Source of the DNA: an uncultured Bacteroidota bacterium
Lineage (GTDB): Bacteria > Bacteroidota > Bacteroidia > Chitinophagales > Chitinophagaceae
Length of the DNA stretch: 64,000 bases
Assembly (NCBI GenBank): GCA_903904855.1
Contig: CAIVEH010000121.1
Location: 79,338-143,337, forward strand
Reading direction: 5' to 3'
The notes beneath the pieces were generated by a model. The model saw nothing but the letters and a program-made list of their open reading frames with translations. It made no database searches and was not told where the DNA came from. A program made the translations under genes and the position numbers. Below are positions 8,398-16,487 of this stretch, piece after piece. Each line of letters starts with the position of its first letter. Position 1 is the stretch's first letter.

Positions 8398-9912
8398 TTA
8401 ATGCTTAAAATGCCTTACCTCAGTAACCACCATAGCCATATCATGCTCTTTGCAGAAATTGATGCTGTCGTTATCCCTCACCGAACCTCCCGGATGTATA
8501 ACCGCCGTAATGCCTGCATCATGGGCCATACGCACACAATCATCGAATGGGAAAAACGCATCCGAAGCCATTACCGCATCTTTGATGATGAAGCCCGATT
8601 GCCTTGCTTTTTCCAACGCCTGGCGCAGGGCATCTACCCGGCTGGTCTGGCCGCAACCTTTGCCTATAAGCTGCCTGTCTTTTACTATAGCAATAGCATT
8701 CGATTTGAGGTGCTTGCACACTATGTTGGCAAACAGCAGATCTGGTTTTTCCACATCATTACTATTGCGGGCGCCCGTTTCGCGCCACTCTGCATAGCTC
8801 TTGTTGTCGGCATCCTGAACCAGCACGCCGTTAAGTATGCGTTTGTATTCTTTAACCGGGAAAAATGCCTTCTTCTGTTGCAGTATTATCCGGTTCTTTT
8901 TCGATTTCAGTATTTCCAGTGCCTGTTCCTCATAATCAGGTGCAATGAGAATTTCGAAAAATAATTCGCTGATTTTGCTTGCTGCATCTGTAGTCACTGT
9001 CTGATTGGTGATAAGTACGCCGCCAAATGCGCTTTCGGGGTCGCCTGCAAGGGCAGCTTCCCATGCGTGTACCACATTGTCCCGCTCGGCAATACCGCAC
9101 ACATTGGTATGCTTGATAACGGCAAAGGCAGGTTTGCTGAATTCTGAAATGATCTGGCAGGCTGCATCCACATCCACCAGGTTGTTGTAAGAGAGTTCTT
9201 TGCCGTTCAGTTTTTCAAAGAGCGCATCCAGGTCGCCATAGAAAGCAGCCTTCTGGTGCGGGTTTTCGCCATAGCGCAGCGATTGCTTGTTGCCATACGA
9301 AATCTGGAAATGCCCGTCTTTAGTATACCGGTTAAAGTAATCGGCTATCGCTACATCGTAATGAGCGCAATTGGCGAATGCTTCAGCAGCATAAAATTTC
9401 CGGTCGTGCAGTGTTGTACCGCCATTCTGGGCAATCAGTAACTCCAGCAGGCTGGCATACTGATCGCGGGATGAAATGATACACACATCCTTGAAATTTT
9501 TACCGGCAGCCCTTATAAGCGATACGCCGCCTATATCTATTTTCTCTATGATCGATTTTTCGTCGGTTGTTGATTTTACAGTCTCTTCGAAAGGGTATAA
9601 GTCCACAATCACCAGGTCGAAGAGAGGTATATCATATTCGGTTACATGCTGCTGGTCTTCAGCCAGGTCGCGGCGGGCAAGTATGCCACCGAATACTTTG
9701 GGATGAAGGGTTTTTACGCGGCCTCCTAAAATAGAAGGATAACCGGTAACACTCTCAACAGACGTGCAGGGAATACCCAACTGCTCAATGAAAGACTGTG
9801 TGCCACCTGTTGAGAACAACTGCACACCAGATTGATGTAATTGATTTACCAGCGGAGCCAATCCATCCTTGTAAAATACAGAGATCAGCGCTGATTTTAT
9901 TATACGGTCCAT
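8398..9912 (-). CDS. purH: Bifunctional AICAR formyltransferase/IMP cyclohydrolase
   Basis: Catalyses the last two steps of IMP synthesis in the cytosol, using 10-formyl-tetrahydrofolate. 504 residues, full length. The N-terminal MGS-like cyclohydrolase domain (about 1-190) starts with KSALISVFYKDGLAPLV and STGGTQ; the C-terminal transformylase has the catalytic Lys-His in AVIKHTNVCG near residue 265 and ends with VIHPGGSVRDNDSI and VTEVRHFKH. A TATCTTTG promoter element lies about 30 bases upstream of the ATG. The 200-residue ORF antisense to its 3' part is a shadow. Confidence 0.97.
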   Translation of the reverse strand: MDRIIKSALISVFYKDGLAPLVNQLHQSGVQLFSTGGTQSFIEQLGIPCTSVESVTGYPSILGGRVKTLHPKVFGGILARRDLAEDQQHVTEYDIPLFDLVIVDLYPFEETVKSTTDEKSIIEKIDIGGVSLIRAAGKNFKDVCIISSRDQYASLLELLIAQNGGTTLHDRKFYAAEAFANCAHYDVAIADYFNRYTKDGHFQISYGNKQSLRYGENPHQKAAFYGDLDALFEKLNGKELSYNNLVDVDAACQIISEFSKPAFAVIKHTNVCGIAERDNVVHAWEAALAGDPESAFGGVLITNQTVTTDAASKISELFFEILIAPDYEEQALEILKSKKNRIILQQKKAFFPVKEYKRILNGVLVQDADNKSYAEWRETGARNSNDVEKPDLLFANIVCKHLKSNAIAIVKDRQLIGKGCGQTSRVDALRQALEKARQSGFIIKDAVMASDAFFPFDDCVRMAHDAGITAVIHPGGSVRDNDSINFCKEHDMAMVVTEVRHFKH

Positions 9913-9941
9913 GCGAAATGCCTTTTGAAATAAATGAGGTG

Positions 9942-9949
9942 CAAAGATA
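9942..9949 (-). promoter_or_regulatory. TATCTTTG -7 element of purH
   Basis: TAnnTTTG match on the minus strand, 30 bases before the purH ATG. Confidence 0.5.
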
Positions 9950-10077
9950 CCGCTTCTGTGCTAAAGCGGAAAAGGTGGTGATTCAATAAAGTATACCAAT
10001 GCCACAAAACATTCTGGCATAGCTATACGGGCAGCAGGCACAGCAAGAAGGAAACTAATACTCTGATAAACCAGGAT

Positions 10078-10212
10078 TTACCAATATCTGCCTGCCTTAC
10101 GATAATGCTTGTGAGGTGGCCTCTTGTTATCGGTTCTTACCGTATGAAAACAACTGGTGAGCTGAATAAGAATAATCAGCAGCGCCACAATTTTAATGAT
10201 CCTGTACTTCAT
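10078..10212 (-). CDS. Very small predicted lipoprotein
   Basis: 44 residues, read directly from the sequence. The N-terminus MKYRIIKIVALLIILIQLTSC has a charged start, a hydrophobic core and a lipobox LTSC. The mature part (CFHTVRTDN and onward) is only 24 residues, rich in Lys, Arg and His (KRPPHKHYRKAGRYW). Such 'entericidin-size' lipoproteins are plausible but easily predicted by chance; no ribosome site or neighbour supports it further. Function unknown. Confidence 0.5.
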   Translation of the reverse strand: MKYRIIKIVALLIILIQLTSCFHTVRTDNKRPPHKHYRKAGRYW

Positions 10213-10738
10213 AGGCTTAAAATTAGTAAAATATTCTGTTTTTGAAATAGTGGCGGTGAAAAATGGTTATTGCCCCGGCGTTTTGCATCTATCTGGCTTT
10301 GGTGGCTATGGCACAGTTCAAGGAGAGAATATCTATTAAGCTTGCCAAATAGTACTACGTTATTCCAACGAAGGAGGAATCTCCGGAGCACTTGCACCAA
10401 GTCCCATCAATGCAATGATCCCAATTGTGGAATTTGAAAATACCGATCCATCGAAGCAATCTCAGGAAATGATGACAATACCCGCCCTCGTCAGGAAATT
10501 TTTCGTTTTCCTATGCCGTCTCTTGTTGAACAATCAAGGTCAAATTCTTATATATTGATATGTCGTAGCCGTGTCTCAAATACCCATCTCAACCCTAAAT
10601 CAGATCCGCAGCTTGCGGACTCCTTGGTGCATCAGCTTACTTCCTCCCCAATATTGAATCCATTTTGAGATATTCCAATATTACCACCCCCCAAAAAATA
10701 AATATGCCTGAAAATTAGGAAATCTCAACTATCCACCA

Positions 10739-10773
10739 TACCTTTGTTCCGGATTGTCATAATTAATGACAAT
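10739..10773 (+). promoter_or_regulatory. Orphan TACCTTTG promoter with 8-bp inverted repeat
   Basis: TACCTTTG at 10739-10746 is followed, just where transcription should start, by ATTGTCAT-AATTA-ATGACAAT (10753-10773), a perfect 8-bp inverted repeat that looks like an operator or short hairpin. It stands before the tiny ORF at 10766. Confidence 0.35.
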
Positions 10774-10867
10774 TTATTGCACTTTGAAACAATTATTATT
10801 ACATCCTGAGTATATCGAGGGGCTTTTTTACCTTATCAGGAAGCAGATAAACAAACATTCCCGTTAA
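10766..10867 (+). CDS. Possible 33-residue peptide or gene remnant
   Basis: The ATG lies inside the inverted repeat; the reading frame (MTIYCTLKQLLLHPEYIEGL, then FYLIRKQINKHSR) has a protein-like composition. It could be a real small peptide, the 5' remnant of a longer gene, or chance. Kept only because a good promoter box sits in front of it. Confidence 0.2.
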   Translation: MTIYCTLKQLLLHPEYIEGLFYLIRKQINKHSR

Positions 10868-11021
10868 TTTCGATCAATAATTTTGTTATAACAAGTGTAG
10901 TAATATGTGTTTTGGGTGTGGTTGAACAATATTTGGAATTTTATTTTGAGCCTGCCGAAGTAAAATTTTCATTGTAAAAAATATAAAACTTTGAAAATCA
11001 GTAGTTTGTGTAAATAAAATC

Positions 11022-11135
11022 TGCAAAAAGACGCAATTTTCGCCAAAAAGACGCAATTTTTTGAACAAAACACGCAATTTTTTGCAGAAAACACGCAATA
11101 AAAACGCAGTCACGCTGCAGAAAACACGCAATTTT
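11022..11135. repeat. Phased ACGCAATTTT tandem-like repeats
   Basis: ACGCAATT or close variants start at 11031, 11051, 11072, 11093 and 11126, with a partial ACGCAG at 11104. The first four are 20-21 bases apart, two helical turns, and are linked by A-tract/T-tract DNA. The unit is too short and too degenerate for a CRISPR array and there are no unique spacers. Confidence 0.6.
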
Positions 11136-11340
11136 TATCAGGTAGGTGTAGATTCAGTCAGGAGTCACATAATATTAATCGTACTATAATGATAGTGCCC
11201 TGTAGCCTGCCCTGAGGTTTTCTCGAAGGGTCTACCCAACGCCCCTCATCAGGAAATCCAAAATGGAACATAGTGGTAGAAATTGAAATTACTAATGAAA
11301 TGCAAAATGAGTTCAAAAGCTGAAATCTTAACACACAGTA

Positions 11341-11363
11341 CTTCCCTTCAGGGGCAGGGGTTT
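11341..11363. repeat. Dispersed CCCCTTCAGGGG repeat, copy 2
   Basis: CTTCCCTTCAGGGG followed by CAGGGGTTT. Same family as 5907-5940 and 62221-62250. Confidence 0.5.
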
Positions 11364-11576
11364 ACTTCCCCATATTATTTCAATTATGGAATTTCCCTCC
11401 ATATGCATCTTTATATTGAGAACAGGAAACTGTAATTTGGCGGATACAAGAATCATAATTTCATCTTGTAAAATGTACTTTGTACCCTTACCTTTTTATC
11501 CTTATGATTTTGTGAACTTTGTGGTTAAAATTTAATGCACTGATTTATATCGTGTTTACTATAAAAACAATAGCCT

Positions 11577-12149
11577 TTGCCAGGTAGCGCCAACCATATC
11601 AACCTCAGCGACGAAGAATTGCTGCACTCCTATCGCAGGAGCGGCGATAATATATGGTTGGGTCATTTGCTGCAACGGTATACCACCTTGCTGCTGGGTG
11701 TGGGGCTAAAATACCTGAAGGAAAAATCACTGGCCGAGGATGCTGTGCAGCAGGTATTTATGAAGGCGCTTACCCACCTGCCCCAGGAAGAAATCCTCAA
11801 CTTCAAAGGCTGGCTGTATATCCTGATGCGCAACCATTGCCTGCAGCAACTGCGCGATAAAACCCATATAGCCGATGACAAGGCCCTGGCCTATATTCCG
11901 GATAAAGAAAATGACCGCGAAGAAGAGCAACTACTGGAGCATACACTGCAACAGATGACAGAGGCAATAGAATTATTGAATGAAGAACAGAAACAGACAA
12001 TAGTGCTTTTTTACCTGAAAAAACTGAGTTACGAACAGATAATAGCACAGACAGGGTTTACCTTTATGCAAGTGAAGAGCTACATCCAGAATGGTAAACG
12101 CAATCTGAAAACATTATTACTAAAGAAAACAGGGAACAATCGCCCATGA
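11577..12149 (+). CDS. ECF-type RNA polymerase sigma factor
   Basis: 190 residues. Region 2 is seen as LAEDAVQQVFMKALTHL (about 54-70) and LYILMRNHCLQQLRD (about 82-96); region 4 as LNEEQKQTIVLFYLKKLSYEQIIAQTGFTFMQVKSYIQNGKRNLK (split here as about residues 139-183). The only start in frame near the N-terminus is TTG 11577, giving the family-typical LSDEELLHSYRRSGD opening. Its stop overlaps the start of the next gene by four bases (ATGA), so it is translationally coupled to a membrane anti-sigma protein. Target genes unknown. Confidence 0.9.
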   Translation: MPGSANHINLSDEELLHSYRRSGDNIWLGHLLQRYTTLLLGVGLKYLKEKSLAEDAVQQVFMKALTHLPQEEILNFKGWLYILMRNHCLQQLRDKTHIADDKALAYIPDKENDREEEQLLEHTLQQMTEAIELLNEEQKQTIVLFYLKKLSYEQIIAQTGFTFMQVKSYIQNGKRNLKTLLLKKTGNNRP

Positions 12150-12505
12150 GCGAACTAAATAACATATTGCCCGGTGGCCCAGGTAAGGGTGGAAAGGAAA
12201 GGATATCGGAAGAAAACCTGATGCTGTATCTGGAAGGGAAACTCACGCCTGCACAGCAGCACGAGGTAGAGCAGTGGCTGGCCGAGGAGGGCATGGAAAG
12301 CGATGCAGTGGAAGGATTGAAAACCATAAGTCCGGTGGAGACCAGGCTTACCGTAAATAAACTGAACCATCAGCTGCACAAAACACTGCACCACAAAAAG
12401 CGGAAACGCAGGCCGGTAGCGTCTAATTATTATACACTGATTGCCATGGGAATAATACTTTTGCTGGCAATTGTGGCTTACCTGGTAATCAGGAAGATGA
12501 CGTAA
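12146..12505 (+). CDS. Membrane anti-sigma factor-like protein
   Basis: 119 residues. The N-terminal half has ISEENLMLYLEGKLTPAQQH and WLAEEGMESDAVEGL, the helical pattern of the anti-sigma (zf-HC2-like) domains that precede TonB-linked regulators in Bacteroidota, but with no Cys/His zinc ligands. A single TM helix (about residues 95-115, LIAMGIILLLAIVAYLVI) is near the C-terminus, so the sigma-binding domain faces the cytoplasm. There is hardly any periplasmic part, so a signal would have to be sensed in the membrane or by a partner. Coupled by ATGA overlap to the sigma gene. Confidence 0.75.
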   Translation: MSELNNILPGGPGKGGKERISEENLMLYLEGKLTPAQQHEVEQWLAEEGMESDAVEGLKTISPVETRLTVNKLNHQLHKTLHHKKRKRRPVASNYYTLIAMGIILLLAIVAYLVIRKMT

Positions 12506-12547
12506 CAAACCTGATGGCAGGGAATTTTTTTTAACCCTGCAATTTGT

Positions 12548-12555
12548 TATTTTTG
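12548..12555 (+). promoter_or_regulatory. TATTTTTG -7 element of the GldM-like gene
   Basis: TAnnTTTG match 28 bases before ATG 12583, just after a short GCAGGG...CCCTGC hairpin (12517-12540). Confidence 0.4.
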
Positions 12556-12582
12556 ATCCTGCTAATAAACCAAACCGGTGCA

Positions 12583-13257
12583 ATGAAGAATTTTCTGTTA
12601 TTTATTGCCTTGCTGACACTTTGTATCAGCGGTTTTGCCCAGGCCGATAGCCTGCATGTATGGAACAAATGGTGCTCAAAGAAAGACACTGCATTACTAT
12701 TCAACGGCGGCTATAATGTAATACAGATATACTGTCCGGACTTTAAGCCCGCTGATATTAAAATCAAGAGTCTTGATAAAGCGCTTCGAATAGGCACACT
12801 CGAAATAAAAGGCGATACGCTGACTGTAATGGCGATGCCTTTCCCCGATAAAGGAAAGATCATGCGCCTGGAAATACGGTACAAGAAAAATTCAAAAATG
12901 ATCAAAACAGTAAGCTTTGCAAGCGATTCCATCCCGCAGTTGAAAGCCTCTGTTGGTAAGATCCTGGGCGATGAGGGCTATAAAAAAGATATACTGGTGC
13001 AAACTGCCCTTAAGATCTACTTTCCGAAATCGCTGTACAGCTACCCATACGGTATCAAATCTTATACCTTCAAAATTCTCTCTGCCGCAGGCGGCGCTAC
13101 TATACCTGTAAAGGGATTTTTCCTGACCAAAGAAGTACTGGGTGAAATAAATAAAGCGCCCTCAGGCACAATAGGCACTTTCACCGACATCAAGGCTTCC
13201 TGCCCCGATTGTCCCACCCGCACTTTGCCGGATATAAAGCTGAAGATAAAAGGGTAA
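12583..13257 (+). CDS. Secreted GldM C-terminal-domain-like protein
   Basis: The frame is open from 12544, but ATG 12583 begins a signal peptide (MKNFLLFIALLTLCISGFAQ), giving 224 residues. The first half (LLFNGGYNVIQIYCPDF) and the end (GTFTDIKASCPDCPTRTLPDI) match the pattern of the GldM C-terminal Ig-like domains, where a closing 'F-DIKA-GPDG--R-L--I' is typical. It lacks the long coiled part and TM helix of GldM itself, so it is a free periplasmic or surface relative and not the T9SS motor subunit. Stop codon is part of a repeat shared with the convergent gene. Confidence 0.7.
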   Translation: MKNFLLFIALLTLCISGFAQADSLHVWNKWCSKKDTALLFNGGYNVIQIYCPDFKPADIKIKSLDKALRIGTLEIKGDTLTVMAMPFPDKGKIMRLEIRYKKNSKMIKTVSFASDSIPQLKASVGKILGDEGYKKDILVQTALKIYFPKSLYSYPYGIKSYTFKILSAAGGATIPVKGFFLTKEVLGEINKAPSGTIGTFTDIKASCPDCPTRTLPDIKLKIKG

Positions 13258-13505
13258 TGGCTCAATTACTGAATGGCTCAATTGCTGAATGTATGGTGGA
13301 TCAGTGAAGGAAATCGAACTGGAGATAAAATAGGAAATGCTCTTTTGCACAAGGGCTTAATTACTCAATGAGAATTGAATCAAATAAAATTATCCAGGTG
13401 TAATGAATAAGAATTACTGTAAAAGGGAATCAACATACATTCAGGATTTTTTCAGAATGCAAGTTAACCATTGCGCAATTCAGCCATTGAGTCATTGAGT
13501 CATTA
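13255..13505. repeat. Facing TGGCTCAAT-type repeats joining two stop codons
   Basis: The left block (13255-13291) reads TAATGGCTCAATTACTGAAT and continues GGCTCAATTGCTGAATG. The right block (13468-13505), read on the minus strand, is TAATGACTCAATGACTCAAT followed by GGCTGAATTGCGCAATGG. Both begin exactly with the TAA stop of the convergent flanking gene and are built of repeated (A)TG(G/A)CTCAAT units. Confidence 0.6.
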
Positions 13506-14465
13506 GTATTTCCGGTCTATCACATAATTTACCAGTTGCTCCATGGCTTGCCTGGCAGGTGAATCGGGATAATCAAGCAATATCTGCAGGGCTTCTTCCT
13601 TGTATTGTTTCATCTTCTCCTGAGCATAAGTAATGCCGCCCGATTGCTGCACATAGCTGATCACTTCGTTTACTTTGGCCCTGTCTGTGCTGTTGTTCTT
13701 TACTATGTATATGATCCGGCGCTTATCGGCTTTGCTGGCATTATTGAGTGCATAAATCAGTGGCAGGGTCATTTTTTTCTCTTTAATATCAATGCCGGTT
13801 GGCTTGCCTATATTGTCCTGGCCATAATCGAAGAGGTCGTCCTTGATCTGGAAGGCTATTCCCACTTTCTCGCCAAACGAGCGGAAGCGATCAGTAACTG
13901 CATCATCGGCTGTAGCCGAGTAAGCCCCCGCCGCACATGCCGACGATAAAAGGGAGGCTGTTTTGGCTCTGATTATCTCAAAATATACGCTTTCATCAAT
14001 ATCCAGTTTGCGGGCCTTTTCCATCTGTAGCAGTTCTCCCTCGCTCATCTCCTTTACTGCGCGTGATGTGATCTGCAGAATCTTATAATCGCCGTTATCA
14101 ATGGAAAGCAACAAACCTTTTGAGAGCAGGTAATCGCCCACTAGAACGGCAATCTTGTTTTTCCACAAAGCGTTGATAGAGAAGAAATCCCTGCGTTTCA
14201 TAGAGTTATCTACCACATCATCGTGCACCAGCGTGGCTGTATGAAGCAGCTCAATAAGTGAAGCTGCCCTGTAAGAAACGTCATTGATGCCACCGGCAAT
14301 CTTTGCAGAAAGAAAAACGAACATGGGCCTCATCTGCTTGCCCTTACGCCTGATAATGAACTTCATTATCCGGTCGAGCAGAAGATTGGGGGTTTTTACA
14401 CTTTCCGCAAACTTCTTCTCAAACAGCGATAATTCAGCCCCTATTACTTTTTGTACAAGTTCCAT
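13503..14465 (-). CDS. Polyprenyl (long-chain isoprenyl) diphosphate synthase
   Basis: Trans-prenyltransferase that condenses IPP with allylic diphosphates; in this phylum usually makes the quinone side chain. 320 residues. First aspartate-rich motif LVHDDVVDNSMKRRD near residue 80, second FQIKDDLFDYGQD near residue 210, and GKQMRPMFVF near 40. The first motif is DDxxD without the two-residue insert of short-chain bacterial FPP synthases, so a longer product is likely. As the carotenoid operon has no GGPP synthase, this enzyme or one outside the window must supply its precursor. Confidence 0.9.
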   Translation of the reverse strand: MELVQKVIGAELSLFEKKFAESVKTPNLLLDRIMKFIIRRKGKQMRPMFVFLSAKIAGGINDVSYRAASLIELLHTATLVHDDVVDNSMKRRDFFSINALWKNKIAVLVGDYLLSKGLLLSIDNGDYKILQITSRAVKEMSEGELLQMEKARKLDIDESVYFEIIRAKTASLLSSACAAGAYSATADDAVTDRFRSFGEKVGIAFQIKDDLFDYGQDNIGKPTGIDIKEKKMTLPLIYALNNASKADKRRIIYIVKNNSTDRAKVNEVISYVQQSGGITYAQEKMKQYKEEALQILLDYPDSPARQAMEQLVNYVIDRKY

Positions 14466-14537
14466 TGCAGATTACGGTGCATATTAAATGTAAAAGTCGA
14501 AATAAGAATCGTAATCCACCAATTTTTTTATTGGCAT

Positions 14538-14545
14538 TATCTTTG
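14538..14545 (+). promoter_or_regulatory. TATCTTTG -7 element before the OmpA-like gene
   Basis: TAnnTTTG match about 125 bases before ATG 14671, leaving a leader of about 120 bases. Confidence 0.35.
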
Positions 14546-14670
14546 AAGTACAATAAAATGGTAAAATAAGGGTTTTATTTATTTGCCGGTTTGTTTTTTG
14601 GGTGGCTCCTGTTTAACTTTGTTCAGGTATTTTAACATTTTGCATAATATCAGATACTAATACAATACTC

Positions 14671-16416
14671 ATGTTCAAAAATCGTTTTTTATTAATTGCC
14701 GGTTTTATTGTTCTTATGGCACAGTCGCTGTTTGCACAGGAAAGCCAACCCAATACAGATACTGCTAAAATACCGCCGCCAGGTTCTTCCATGCAATGGT
14801 CGAACCGCGATATGACCTACCATGGAAAAAACTATGACGTAATGGATTCGTCCTATTACCCAAAATTCCGCGCCAAGCAATTTAAAAAATACATGAATCA
14901 TCAGGAAATTTTTCCACCCAAGCCCCGCAACCAGTGGGAAGCAGGGTTCGGACTGGGCCTGTATAATGTGATTGGGAATGTGCCAACGCTGATGCTGTGG
15001 AATGGCGGTGGCGGCGGTTTTAATGTAAATGTGAGGAAATCATTAGGCTATATATTTTCGCTCAGGGCACAATACATCTATGGTGTAGGTAAAAACCTGG
15101 ACCTTCAGCCTACCACAGGCTTTAATTATCCGTATACTGCATTTGGCTATGTTCCGCTTTACTACGAAACACCCTCAGTGAAAGCAACTCCGGTATACAG
15201 GGCTACAAGGATGGAAGCATCTCAGGTGAGCCTGGATCTGATGTTTAATGCCTATAATATTAACTTCCATCAGGCACGTAATGCAGTATCCTTCTTCGGT
15301 TATGCCGGGATAGGCGGACTTGCATACAAAACACGCGTTAATGCACTGGATGGCGGCTATGCGCCCTACCAATTCGGCACTATAGTCAGTGATCCTAAAG
15401 CGAAAAACAGTAAAATACGCAAGGATTTGAAAAAGGGAATGGATAAAACCTATGAAAGTGTGGCAGACAACGGCGGCGGCAAGCAGATACTTGACCATAA
15501 AACACTCGATTTTGCACCAAGTTTAGGTGCCGGGGTACAGTACAAATTCAATAAGAAATTCAATATCCAGTTTGAAGAAAGGTATACTTTCCCATCAGAT
15601 GTATATCTGGATGGTTCGAGGTTTGGTAAAACATTGGGTAACCAGGTATCGCAGGGAAGGTCTTCGGATGCGGTAAATTATTTTTCGGTAACACTTAATT
15701 ATAATGTCAGCACCAAAAAGAAATCGGTAGAGCCACTTTACTGGATCAATCCGCTCGACCATGCCTATAGCGAACTTTCCTATCCGCGCCACATGATTTT
15801 ACCAAATCCGGTACTGCCTGATGAGGATGGTGATGGCATTACAGACCAGTTTGACAAATGCCCGCACACACCTAAGGGAGTGGCAGTTGACTCGCACGGA
15901 TGCCCGCTGGATACTGATGGCGATGGCGTACCTGACTTCAAGGACCATCAACTTATAACACCTACTGAATGCCAGCCGGTGGATGCAGATGGTGTAGGAA
16001 AATGCCCCTGCCCTGAAGCCTGTAAAGACCTTGCATACGATTCATCGAAGGGAGGTCTTATAAAAAATGCCTGCGGCAAGATTAAAACCGGCCAGTTATT
16101 GTTCACAGAGGTAACCCATATCAGCACAGGAATGCAGGCGCAACTGGCATTGCTGGCATCGGATATGCAGATTTACACAACCTGTAAAGTGGTAATAATA
16201 GGCAGCGGCGCAGGCAGTAAAGCCAAGGAGCAACATGCATGGGAAAATGTAGATGCGGTTATCCAATACATGGGCGACAAACACCAGATTGGCCGTGAGC
16301 GTTTCATTTTCAAATTTGGTGAAGTGGGCGACGAGAATATTGTCAGCTTCAGGGGTGCAAATGAAACCGAACAGGGTAGCGGGAATGTTCCTCCGCCACA
16401 TCCGGAGATAAAGTAA
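14671..16416 (+). CDS. Outer-membrane barrel with Ca-repeat linker and OmpA-like domain
   Basis: 581 residues. Signal peptide MFKNRFLLIAGFIVLMAQSLFAQ. A beta-barrel region runs to about residue 365. Then come two thrombospondin type-3-like calcium motifs (DEDGDGITDQFDKCPHTPKG and DTDGDGVPDFKD, about 388-430), a Cys-rich linker (ECQPVDADGVGKCPCPEACK), and a C-terminal OmpA-like domain from about 465. That domain is degenerate: the usual TD..G....N..LS..RA peptidoglycan-binding signature is replaced by IGSGAGSKAKEQHAWENVDA. It may therefore not bind diaminopimelate. Likely a structural outer-membrane protein; ends before a strong terminator. Confidence 0.82.
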   Translation: MFKNRFLLIAGFIVLMAQSLFAQESQPNTDTAKIPPPGSSMQWSNRDMTYHGKNYDVMDSSYYPKFRAKQFKKYMNHQEIFPPKPRNQWEAGFGLGLYNVIGNVPTLMLWNGGGGGFNVNVRKSLGYIFSLRAQYIYGVGKNLDLQPTTGFNYPYTAFGYVPLYYETPSVKATPVYRATRMEASQVSLDLMFNAYNINFHQARNAVSFFGYAGIGGLAYKTRVNALDGGYAPYQFGTIVSDPKAKNSKIRKDLKKGMDKTYESVADNGGGKQILDHKTLDFAPSLGAGVQYKFNKKFNIQFEERYTFPSDVYLDGSRFGKTLGNQVSQGRSSDAVNYFSVTLNYNVSTKKKSVEPLYWINPLDHAYSELSYPRHMILPNPVLPDEDGDGITDQFDKCPHTPKGVAVDSHGCPLDTDGDGVPDFKDHQLITPTECQPVDADGVGKCPCPEACKDLAYDSSKGGLIKNACGKIKTGQLLFTEVTHISTGMQAQLALLASDMQIYTTCKVVIIGSGAGSKAKEQHAWENVDAVIQYMGDKHQIGRERFIFKFGEVGDENIVSFRGANETEQGSGNVPPPHPEIK

Positions 16417-16436
16417 TTTTTAAGGTAAATCAGAAT

Positions 16437-16465
16437 AAAAAGCCCTGCTATTGCGGGGCTTTTTT
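16437..16465. terminator. Bidirectional terminator between convergent genes
   Basis: AAAAAGCCCTGC-TATT-GCGGGGCTTTTT, a 12-bp stem with one G-U pair and a T run on both strands, between the OmpA-like gene and the flippase gene. Confidence 0.85.
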
Positions 16466-16487
16466 GATACAATATATATGGTGTAAT

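Larger units (their letters stand above)
10213..11576. other. 1.36-kb gene-poor intergenic region
   Basis: No long gene on either strand. It contains a TACCTTTG box followed by an 8-bp inverted repeat and a 33-codon ORF (10739-10867), a phased ACGCAATTTT repeat cluster (11022-11135), a second CCCCTTCAGGGG-type repeat (11341-11363), a CCGCA-GCT-TGCGG hairpin (10604-10616), and a TTTGTGAACTTTGTGGTTAAA segment (about 11510-11531) seen in related form near 6880. The 81-codon minus-strand ORF at 10886-11131 is made by the repeat cluster and looks spurious. Confidence 0.6.

Noticed and set aside
8362..8964. 200-codon plus-strand ORF
   Set aside because: Lies entirely antisense to the end of purH; long antisense frames are expected from its codon bias.
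10886..11131. 81-codon minus-strand ORF over the phased repeats
   Set aside because: Its protein is a translation of the repeat (LRVFCKKLRVLFKKLRLF-like), with no start signal; treated as repeat DNA.
11022..11135. CRISPR array
   Set aside because: Units of about 20 bases run into each other with no unique spacers, and no cas genes are present.
13503..14465. GGPP synthase (crtE) for the carotenoid operon
   Set aside because: The enzyme is a plain DDxxD long-chain type far from the crt genes; I cannot assign C20 product length from sequence.
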